The notes under the pieces were generated by a model. It worked only from the letters and a program-made list of their open reading frames with translations. It had not been told where the DNA came from and ran no database searches. 12,337 nt of DNA from assembly GCA_016199665.1 (NCBI GenBank), contig JACQGG010000155.1, positions 1 to 12,337 of the forward strand, read 5' to 3'. Source of the DNA: Acidobacteriota bacterium (GTDB taxonomy: Bacteria > Acidobacteriota > UBA6911 > JACQSX01). The position numbers and the translations under genes were made by a program. Shown one piece after another: positions 6,870 to 12,337 of this stretch (position 1 is its first letter; each line of letters starts with the position of its first letter).

Positions 6870-7634
6870 TTACTTCTTGCCGGATGCGAGTCTTTGCGAG
6901 AAAACCCAGGGCATGAGTTCCGGTTCCCTAAAAACCCGATTCCAGATATCGTGATCCGCCCCTTTGTATTCCGAATATCTTGGCTTGCCTCCGGCCTGCC
7001 GGATGGCTGCAACGATGTTGCGCGACTGCTCGACACTGACCGAACGATCCTGATCTCCGTGGAAGGCCCAGATCGGTACGTCGACAATCACCGAAGCCCG
7101 GGACGGATCGCCCCCTCCACAGATGGGAACCGCCGCAGCGAACATCTTCGGATAGGCGATGATCATCGCCCACGTCCCAATGCCGCCCATGGACTGACCT
7201 GCCAGGTACACGCGCCCGCGATCAATGTTGTATTCCTTTTCGAGAGAATCGATGATTTTCACCACAAGCTCCAGCTCCGGGGACGGCTCCCATGAATCGG
7301 GCTGGTGCCAGGAGTCGCCTTGAGGGACGAGCACAAAGCAGGGATACCTGGCCTGGTTTTCAGGCTTTGTCCAAATGTGGCTACCGGTCTGGTTATCCTC
7401 TGAAATCTGCATGCGGTTGTCCGAGCCGCGGCCCCCGCTCCCGTGCAGCCAGACCGCCAGGGGATACTCGCGCCGGCGATCGTAATTTCTGGGGACAAAG
7501 AGGCGGTAGGGCATAGCCTGGCCCGCTGCTGTCCGATAGGTTCGCGCCAGAAAAGGCGTGGAGCCGCTCTCCGCCAGGCACTGACCGGCCGGCAACGCCG
7601 CTGATGCAAAAAACAAACAGCAGATCGTACGCAT
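6870..7634 (-). CDS. Secreted alpha/beta hydrolase, predicted peptidase/esterase
   Basis: A 254-residue exported hydrolase of the group annotated as predicted peptidase (COG4099-like) or PHB-depolymerase-like esterase. The N-terminus MRTICCLFFASAALPAGQCLA is a signal peptide with a likely cut before ES (about residue 22). WLHGSGGRGSDN (about 62-73) forms the oxyanion region. The nucleophile is the Ser of AGQSMGG (about Ser148), the acid lies in FHGDQD (about 194-196), and the His is in GADHDIW (about His228). All three catalytic residues are present, so it should be active. The substrate could be a polyester, an acylated polysaccharide or a peptide and cannot be told from sequence. ATG 7634 is chosen because the signal peptide starts there and GGAG lies just upstream, though close; a GTG at 7670 would add 12 polar residues and remains possible. 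It is divergent from the unknown gene at 7864. Confidence 0.88.
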   Translation of the reverse strand: MRTICCLFFASAALPAGQCLAESGSTPFLARTYRTAAGQAMPYRLFVPRNYDRRREYPLAVWLHGSGGRGSDNRMQISEDNQTGSHIWTKPENQARYPCFVLVPQGDSWHQPDSWEPSPELELVVKIIDSLEKEYNIDRGRVYLAGQSMGGIGTWAMIIAYPKMFAAAVPICGGGDPSRASVIVDVPIWAFHGDQDRSVSVEQSRNIVAAIRQAGGKPRYSEYKGADHDIWNRVFREPELMPWVFSQRLASGKK

Positions 7635-7691
7635 CCTCTCCAGTGGGGTCCGCTCGCCCTGTTTGGTCACTGTCCCGCTACCGGTATAGCC

Positions 7692-7704
7692 GCATTGGCA
7701 ATGC
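7692..7704. promoter_or_regulatory. Palindrome in the divergent intergenic region
   Basis: GCATTG and CAATGC form a perfect 6-bp inverted repeat around one base. It lies 57 bp upstream of the hydrolase ATG (21 bp before the alternative GTG) and 159 bp upstream of the divergent gene. Its size and place would fit a dimeric repressor site, but such a short palindrome can arise by chance. Confidence 0.2.
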
Positions 7705-7863
7705 TGAATTCTACCTCTCTTGGCGGCGAGTTTTGTTTCAAAAATTCAATCAGCCGCTTCCTTCAGTATCATCCCCGGCGTATCCTTGTGCACTGGAAGG
7801 GATGGGAACCCGAAGCATGAATTGGATCGCAGGCAAGCCGCACCCGCAAGCGAGAGTTGCGCC

Positions 7864-9057
7864 ATGAAGAACCTGGCTTTTTCCGGCCCTCAGACTCATG
7901 GCCCGCGGCCCGGGTGGAGAAGGCTGCCGTTGATGCCGGCTCTTAAGCTGCTCTTGATTGCCGCGGTGGCGGCGGCTGCCGGGCAGTCGATTTCGCGCCG
8001 GCAGGAACCGGCCCAGGGCTTGTCGGCGACGGAGTTTTCGCGGATGATCCGTGAGTTTTCCGAAGAGGGCGGATACTTCCACTCGGACAACTTCACGTCC
8101 AACGAGACCTCCTATCTGCAAGTCGCGGACAAACTGCAGCAACTCGGCGCTTCCAGGGGGGCCTATATCGGCGTGGGACCGGAGCAGAATTTTACCTATA
8201 TTGCCAAATTGCGCCCGCGCATCGCTTTCATTGTGGATATTCGCCGCCAGGCGATGATCCAGCACTTGATGTTCAAGGCCCTGTTCCATCTTTCACCCAC
8301 GCGCACCCAGTTTCTTTCCCGCCTGTTGAGCAAGCCTTTGCCCCAGAACAACGCTCCTCCGGCCGACGCTTCAGTCGACCGACTGCTCACCTTCTTCGAC
8401 AGCCTTTCCGGAGAGGACCTCGCCTATGCAGCCAACCTGGCCGGGATTCGTAAAGCTATTCGGGAAGACTTCAGATTCCCGCTCTCGGAGCGGGATCAGG
8501 TAAGCCTGGCGTATGTATATCGACATTTTCGCAACGAAGGGCTCAACATCGCGTACGAAGCGTATGGCTGGTCGGGCAGCTATTATCCGACTTTAAAGGA
8601 TCTGATGACAGAGACGGACATTCACGGAAAACCGGGGAACTTCTTGGCCAGCGAGGAAGATTATGAATTTGTGCGGGGATTGCACGAGAAAAACCTGATC
8701 CTCCCGCTGGTGGGGGATTTTGCGGGAACCAAAGCGCTGGCGGCCGTGGGGGATTACCTGCGGAAGAACCACTTCACCCTGACGGCCTTCTACACGTCCA
8801 ATGTGGAGCAGTTCCTTTTTGACAGCAGATCGTTTGCGGCCTTCGTTGGCAACGTTCGAAGGCTGCCCATCGACAACCGAAGCCTCTTCGTCCGCTCCGT
8901 CGCCGGAAGCCGTTACCATCCGGCGCGACTGCCCGGGCACCGGTCGGCCACGCTGCTGCAGCAGATCACGGTCTTCCTGCAGGACTTTGACGAGGGGCGC
9001 TATCCACGATATCGTGATTTAATCACCACGCACTACATCGCGGCCCAGGCTCCCTAG
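7864..9057 (+). CDS. Conserved exported or anchored protein of unknown function
   Basis: A 397-residue protein. The basic N-terminus (RPGWRR) is followed by a hydrophobic stretch (about residues 24-41, rich in L and A), which is a membrane anchor or signal peptide. The remainder is soluble. Strongly patterned segments are EEGGYFHSDNFTSNETSYL (about 63-81), YIGVGPEQNFTYIAKLRPRI (about 101-120) and FIVDIRR. The glycine-containing loop followed by a strand ending in Asp resembles the cofactor-binding half of a Rossmann-type methyltransferase, but no catalytic motif is certain. The overall pattern recalls proteins annotated as LIC_10091 family in Leptospira and others; this is from memory and no activity is established. 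ATG 7864 has GAGAG about 7 bases upstream and places the membrane segment correctly; the frame is open further upstream. It is a single gene, converging on the protease gene with a 24-bp gap. Confidence 0.85.
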   Translation: MKNLAFSGPQTHGPRPGWRRLPLMPALKLLLIAAVAAAAGQSISRRQEPAQGLSATEFSRMIREFSEEGGYFHSDNFTSNETSYLQVADKLQQLGASRGAYIGVGPEQNFTYIAKLRPRIAFIVDIRRQAMIQHLMFKALFHLSPTRTQFLSRLLSKPLPQNNAPPADASVDRLLTFFDSLSGEDLAYAANLAGIRKAIREDFRFPLSERDQVSLAYVYRHFRNEGLNIAYEAYGWSGSYYPTLKDLMTETDIHGKPGNFLASEEDYEFVRGLHEKNLILPLVGDFAGTKALAAVGDYLRKNHFTLTAFYTSNVEQFLFDSRSFAAFVGNVRRLPIDNRSLFVRSVAGSRYHPARLPGHRSATLLQQITVFLQDFDEGRYPRYRDLITTHYIAAQAP

Positions 9058-9081
9058 CGTCGCTGTCCCCGACTCAACGCA

Positions 9082-11088
9082 TCAATAGTATGGATCAGTG
9101 GTAATCGGTTCAGGTGTGACAAACTGCAGTGCTTTTGTCACCGACTCATAGGCATCAATCTTTCCCCTGCCCCACCGGTTGCTGCCGCCCTGGGGGATCG
9201 TTCCCGTATTGGTGTCCTTTACTCCCGTGGTGTCAAAGATCGACCTGACCTGATCGGCGGTAAGGGTGGGGCGAGCCTGCAGCATCAGCGCAACGATTCC
9301 CGCCGTCATAGGCGAGGCCATCGAGGTCCCCTGTTGGGACGCGTAGCGGCCGGTGCTTGAGTTGTCCGGACCCAGTACCAACTCGCCAAACTTGTCTCCG
9401 CCCTCGTCGTAGCCCTCATCGGTTATCTGCACCGCCGAGATGATTACGTTGCCCGGCGCGGCGATGTCCGGCTTGACCCGCCCATCCAGTGTTGGCCCGA
9501 GGCTGGAGAAAGGAGCGATCTCCCCCAGGGCGGCGGGGATCGGAATAGACACCGGCTGCCCCGCAAAATTCGTGTACTCATTCTTTGTTGTGAAAGCGCC
9601 TACTGTTATGACGCTTGCCGCCGTACCTCCGATCTCGCCCACCGTGTAATCGGTGTCTCCTGCCGCGAATGGCCCGCCGTCACCGAGATTGACGAATGCC
9701 GCCCCCGAGCCCGTTCCATGATTCCACGCGTGAACGGTGGTGCCCGCCCCGGTGACAAACAGGGCGACATTTTGAGAGGTCGCGTTGTTCAGCTCAACCA
9801 TGATGTTCGGCCTTTGGTTGGTCGCAGATGCGGCCACCGAAGTCACCTTATAAGCCACCGCCTCGGAGCCGACGTTCAAGGCCCCCTCGGATGTATTGTC
9901 TGGACTGGAGGAGAAAGATTGTGTTTCAGCCAGCGTCGTGCCGGAGGCATCGACAACCTTGAGCGCGACGCCAAAGGCGGAATTGGGCGAACCCCACAGG
10001 TCAACGGCTCCCGTCCCCTTCTGAGGCTCATCGCCCTCAAACTGGACCAGGGTTCCAACCGTTCCGCCGGAGTCCCCGAAGCGCGAGGCCAGGTGGAGCC
10101 GGGTGCTGCCTTCGTTCCCCGCCGCGCCTACAAGAATTTTTCCCGGTCCTGAGAGGCGATTGAACCCCTGATCCTGCAACGATGTCCCGTCGTGGGGCCC
10201 AATGTGGGTCCCCAGACTCATGTTGATCGCCGCGGGCTTGTTCACAGACGCCGCATAATCAAAGATGTACTTGGCCGCGTCGGTCACGGCGCTGGCGCCG
10301 CCACCCAGTTCAATGTAAACAATTTCCGCTTCGTAGGCCACTCCCCTGAATTGATCCCCCTGGGTGTTCCTGCCCGATCCGGTCGCGATCCCGGTCACAT
10401 GGGCCCCGTGGGAGCCGTGGCCGGTACTCGCCAGGGCGGCAATCGAGGCCGGGTCTGAGTACTCGGCCCCGTAGCTGTAGCCGCTTGGCGGAGTTCCGGT
10501 CCCGTCCTGATGCCAGACTCTGGAGATGCGAAGCCTGCCGGTCTCATCCTGAAAGGTAGGATGAAGCAAATCCATTCCGGTATCTATGACCCCCACGACC
10601 ACGCCCGCGCCTGTAAACGCTTTGGGCAAATTAAGGCCGGCGTGCACCGATGCCACCTTTGTCTCCCTGCGAGCCGCATCCAGTTTCACCCCGATCGCGG
10701 AATCGATGGCGATGTAGGCGATCCCGTCGAGCGCTCCCAGCGGCTCCAGCGACTCCACAGGAATGATCCCCGTCCAGATATTCCCAACCTGGGAATTAAC
10801 TGTCACGCCGAGGCGCTCCAGATCCCCGGCCCTGACCTCTGATTCGATGACCTGGATCATCCCGTGGACCACGTCTCCGCCGGGCGCAGCTTTCACGAGA
10901 AACTCGCTTCTCACTGACTCTGACAGGGCCAGCGGTCCGCCCGTCTTTTGTTGAACATCCCGGGCGGCGCGCACCTCCGCCAAAAAGCTGCGCGTAAACG
11001 CAGAGTACTGCGCCGCGGCAGAGGCGCCCGGCGTCAGCAGCGAGAAAAGAATCGAAAAAAGAATAACGAAAAGCAAAAGCCGTCTCAC
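9082..11088 (-). CDS. Secreted S8 family subtilisin-like serine protease
   Basis: A 668-residue secreted protease. The signal peptide is MRRLLLFVILFSILF plus SLLTPGASA, with cleavage near residue 25, followed by a likely propeptide of about 120 residues. The catalytic triad is intact: Asp169 in VGVIDTGMD, His227 in SHGAHVTG, and Ser589 in GTSMASP. The oxyanion Asn is Asn325 in GAAGNEG. Between Asn325 and Ser589 there are about 260 residues, more than in simple subtilisins. The stretch around 340-480 is beta-rich and looks like an inserted jelly-roll domain of the kind found in CspA-like subtilases; this assignment is inference. The chain stops at PEPITTDPYY without a sorting motif or repeat domain, so free secretion is likely. 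The start is GTG 11088, supported by GGGAGGG 10 bases upstream. It is a single gene with a candidate promoter near 11204-11233. Confidence 0.95.
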   Translation of the reverse strand: MRRLLLFVILFSILFSLLTPGASAAAQYSAFTRSFLAEVRAARDVQQKTGGPLALSESVRSEFLVKAAPGGDVVHGMIQVIESEVRAGDLERLGVTVNSQVGNIWTGIIPVESLEPLGALDGIAYIAIDSAIGVKLDAARRETKVASVHAGLNLPKAFTGAGVVVGVIDTGMDLLHPTFQDETGRLRISRVWHQDGTGTPPSGYSYGAEYSDPASIAALASTGHGSHGAHVTGIATGSGRNTQGDQFRGVAYEAEIVYIELGGGASAVTDAAKYIFDYAASVNKPAAINMSLGTHIGPHDGTSLQDQGFNRLSGPGKILVGAAGNEGSTRLHLASRFGDSGGTVGTLVQFEGDEPQKGTGAVDLWGSPNSAFGVALKVVDASGTTLAETQSFSSSPDNTSEGALNVGSEAVAYKVTSVAASATNQRPNIMVELNNATSQNVALFVTGAGTTVHAWNHGTGSGAAFVNLGDGGPFAAGDTDYTVGEIGGTAASVITVGAFTTKNEYTNFAGQPVSIPIPAALGEIAPFSSLGPTLDGRVKPDIAAPGNVIISAVQITDEGYDEGGDKFGELVLGPDNSSTGRYASQQGTSMASPMTAGIVALMLQARPTLTADQVRSIFDTTGVKDTNTGTIPQGGSNRWGRGKIDAYESVTKALQFVTPEPITTDPYY

Positions 11089-11203
11089 GTTTTATAACCC
11101 TCCCAATTCAAAGAATCACCGCGCTGACCGGGCAACCGCTTCAGGCCCCATCGTTCCTGAAACTTGTTAGAGTTACTCACATGCCGGCCAGCAAGCAAGT
11201 ACC

Positions 11204-11233
11204 AATATAGTACAGGTTAGGTAGATCTTACAA
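11204..11233 (-). promoter_or_regulatory. Candidate promoter of the protease gene
   Basis: On the minus strand TTGTAA (11228-11233) and TATATT (11204-11209) are separated by 18 bases. Transcription would start near 11197, giving a leader of roughly 110 bases before the GTG at 11088. The pair is flanked by AGTACCA (11198-11204) and its inverted copy TGGTACT (11238-11244), which could be operator half-sites. The support is sequence match only. Confidence 0.3.
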
Positions 11234-11406
11234 TTACTGGTACTGGCATCACTGGCAGGAAAAGTAAACTTGCCCTGCAGGCAAAAGCAGCTTACCCCCT
11301 TTTTCTTCTTAGGCTGAGAAAATTACCTCACCGCTGCCCGTCTTGCCCCGCACTTCTCACAAATTTTTCACCCGCAAAAAGTTTCTGAAAAATCCCTTCA
11401 TTCAGC

Positions 11407-11412
11407 TAGAAT
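11407..11412 (+). promoter_or_regulatory. Candidate -10 box of the hydroxylase operon
   Basis: TAGAAT lies 26 bases upstream of the ATG at 11439, so transcription would start near 11419, immediately before the strong GGGGAGG ribosome site at 11428-11434. The best -35 match, TTCTGA at 11383-11388 with 18-bp spacing, is poor. Confidence 0.28.
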
Positions 11413-11438
11413 GACCCAAAACTCACAGGGGAGGTCCG

Positions 11439-11996
11439 ATGCCCAGGATCACCGAACTGCACGTCAATGGCGACAAGCGGCGCATTGACGCCAACGCGGA
11501 GCGAAGCCTTCTGAGCGTCCTGCGTGACGATCTCAATCTGACGGGAACCAAGTACGGTTGTGGCGAAGGGCAGTGCGGAGCCTGCACCGTTTTGATCGAC
11601 GGGCAGGCGCGGCGCTCCTGTTTGACTTCGATGGGAGCAATTGCGGGCAGGCAGATTCAGACGATTGAAGGCCTGGAGTCCCAGGGTCGATTGCATCCTC
11701 TCCAGGAGGCCTTCCTGGAGGTCGGCGCCCTGCAGTGCGGCTATTGCACCGCAGGGATGATTATGTCTGGAGTTGCTCTGCTCTCGAAGAATCCCAACCC
11801 ATCCCCTGCGGAGATCCTTCGTTTCATGGAGGGAAACATCTGTCGCTGTGGCACGTATTCGCGCATTGTCTCCGCCATCCAGCGAGCGGCAAGATCGAAA
11901 AGCGGACAGGCTCCCTCAACCCAGCGGATGCAGCCGGATCCAGCAGACAACCAAAGTCATGAGGTCAGTCAAGCGGGGGGTTCGAGCCGTGGTTGA
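11439..11996 (+). CDS. [2Fe-2S] subunit of a molybdenum hydroxylase
   Basis: A 185-residue electron-transfer subunit of the xanthine dehydrogenase superfamily, closest in layout to the isoquinoline 1-oxidoreductase alpha subunit (IorA). It carries electrons from the molybdenum site to an external acceptor. The N-terminal plant-ferredoxin-type cluster is bound by Cys41, Cys46, Cys49 and Cys61 (GCGEGQCGACT then SC). The helical second domain binds another cluster through Cys100, Cys103, Cys135 and Cys137 (CGYC and CRC). All eight ligands are present. Residues after about 152 form a polar tail of some 33 residues beyond the usual end. No signal peptide is seen; such subunits can be exported with a twin-arginine partner. 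The ATG has an excellent GGGGAGG four bases upstream. It overlaps or abuts the next gene, its obvious partner. Confidence 0.95.
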   Translation: MPRITELHVNGDKRRIDANAERSLLSVLRDDLNLTGTKYGCGEGQCGACTVLIDGQARRSCLTSMGAIAGRQIQTIEGLESQGRLHPLQEAFLEVGALQCGYCTAGMIMSGVALLSKNPNPSPAEILRFMEGNICRCGTYSRIVSAIQRAARSKSGQAPSTQRMQPDPADNQSHEVSQAGGSSRG

Positions 11997-12337
11997 GAAT
12001 TCAGATTCCAGGTCACCGTCGGAACCGGAGCGCTGCGAACTTGAGCCGGAACGCTACGAGCTTCGCGCCGGGCCGTCGTACCGGTTTGAGCTGGACCGGC
12101 GCTCCTTTGTCAAAGTTCTGGGCGGCGGCATTCTGGTGACTCTCGCCCTGCGCGACCTGCGCGCGCTTCAGGAATCGGGCGGCGGGCCGGGCCGGTCCAA
12201 TAACAGCATGCCGGCGGAGCTGGGCGCCTGGCTTCACATCGGACAAGACGGAATTGTGACCGTTTACACAGGCAAGACTGAAATCGGTCAAAACATCCGG
12301 ACTTCTCTGGCTCAAGTCGTCGCCGAGGAGCTCGGCG
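11989..12337 (+). CDS. Molybdopterin-binding hydroxylase subunit, N-terminal part
   Basis: The first 116 residues of a large subunit of the isoquinoline 1-oxidoreductase beta (IorB) / aldehyde oxidase type; the rest lies beyond the right edge. The N-terminus has DRRSFVKVLGGGILV (about 36-50), a twin-arginine-like export signal with a short hydrophobic core, suggesting the folded complex is exported. From about 75 the start of the catalytic domain is visible (GAWLHIGQDGIVTVYTGKTE and IGQNIRTSLAQVVAEEL), matching the family. GTG 11989 is chosen because GGGGGG lies 8 bases upstream; it overlaps the previous gene by 8 bases (GTGGTTGA), implying translational coupling. An in-frame ATG at 11959 would give a 38-base overlap and remains possible. 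Two near-identical seven-residue units, EPERCEL and EPERYEL, precede the twin-arginine motif. The substrate is unknown. Confidence 0.88.
   Translation, partial: MVENSDSRSPSEPERCELEPERYELRAGPSYRFELDRRSFVKVLGGGILVTLALRDLRALQESGGGPGRSNNSMPAELGAWLHIGQDGIVTVYTGKTEIGQNIRTSLAQVVAEELG
12022..12063 (+). repeat. 21-bp tandem duplication in the large-subunit gene
   Basis: Two adjacent 21-base units encode EPERCEL and EPERYEL. They differ at four bases: three silent third-position changes and one replacement (TGC to TAC). The pattern of mostly silent changes suggests an older in-frame duplication retained under some constraint. It lies before the twin-arginine-like signal. Confidence 0.6.

Larger units (their letters stand above)
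11089..11438. other. Divergent intergenic region between protease and oxidoreductase
   Basis: No gene is seen in these 350 bases. The region is richer in A and T than its neighbours and carries the start signals of both flanking genes. In order it holds the protease ribosome site (about 11097-11103), the candidate protease promoter with its flanking inverted repeat, and an imperfect palindrome TTGCCCTGCAGGCAA (11270-11284). A pyrimidine run (CCCCCTTTTTCTTCTT, about 11295-11310) follows, and then the candidate -10 box of the iron-sulfur subunit gene. Confidence 0.6.

Noticed and set aside
3653..6954. Three long plus-strand frames (3653-4978, 4982-6004, 5818-6954) that nearly tile the strand opposite the ABC operon
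   Set aside because: Their translations are rich in H, R, Q and G and match no family, while the minus strand over the same bases encodes clear ATPase and permease/GldG motifs. They are shadows of a GC-rich coding strand.
6870..9057. A biosynthetic or defence island formed by the hydrolase, the unknown protein and the protease
   Set aside because: The genes are divergent or convergent single units with separate signals, and none carries a defence or biosynthesis domain; the clustering shows no functional link.
11270..11310. Intrinsic terminator from the TTGCC/GGCAA stem and the following T-rich run
   Set aside because: The stem is only 5 bp and the T-rich run starts more than 10 bases after it; neither flanking gene ends here.

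Overview
The window looks like a stretch of a GC-rich bacterial chromosome. The gene content fits an Acidobacteriota-type soil or sediment bacterium: a Gld-like ABC operon with DUF4340, secreted hydrolases, a secreted subtilase, and an isoquinoline-oxidoreductase-like molybdenum hydroxylase. The phylum is inferred from gene content only; there is no rRNA or other marker gene. No tRNA, rRNA, CRISPR array or complete insertion sequence was seen.

Layout. Positions 1-408 hold no confident gene: a minus-strand frame is open off the left edge, followed by low-complexity GTCGT-rich DNA and a short direct repeat. A cytoplasmic serine esterase (409-1077, +) converges on a YjbQ-family gene (1208-1627, -). 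Next comes a minus-strand operon, read from right to left: an ABC ATPase (5854-6711), a very large fused permease/GldG-like protein (3200-5842), and a DUF4340 membrane-anchored protein (1726-3039). It has a good candidate promoter at 6820-6848 and a strong hairpin at 1704-1723 just after its last stop codon. Upstream on the same strand is a secreted alpha/beta hydrolase (6870-7634, -). A divergent gene (7864-9057, +) encodes a membrane-anchored or exported protein of unknown function that resembles a LIC_10091-type family. It converges, with a 24-bp gap, on a secreted S8 subtilisin-like protease (9082-11088, -). After a 350-bp intergenic region with several palindromes, a plus-strand operon begins: a two-[2Fe-2S] small subunit (11439-11996) and the N-terminus of its molybdopterin-binding partner (11989 to the right edge).

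How the genes work together. ATPase, permease/GldG and DUF4340 form one transport or envelope machine homologous to the GldA/GldF/GldG set, here with permease and GldG parts in a single chain. Its substrate cannot be read from the sequence. The iron-sulfur and molybdopterin subunits form one hydroxylase whose large subunit carries a twin-arginine-like N-terminus, suggesting assembly in the cytoplasm and export. The remaining genes are single transcription units, several of them exported hydrolases, consistent with a scavenging lifestyle.

Nothing here is a clearly new system. The points most worth a second look are the fused permease/GldG protein with its long coiled coil, the three tandem hairpins inside the 3' end of the ATPase gene, the uncharacterised 397-residue protein, and the large insert in the subtilase catalytic domain.
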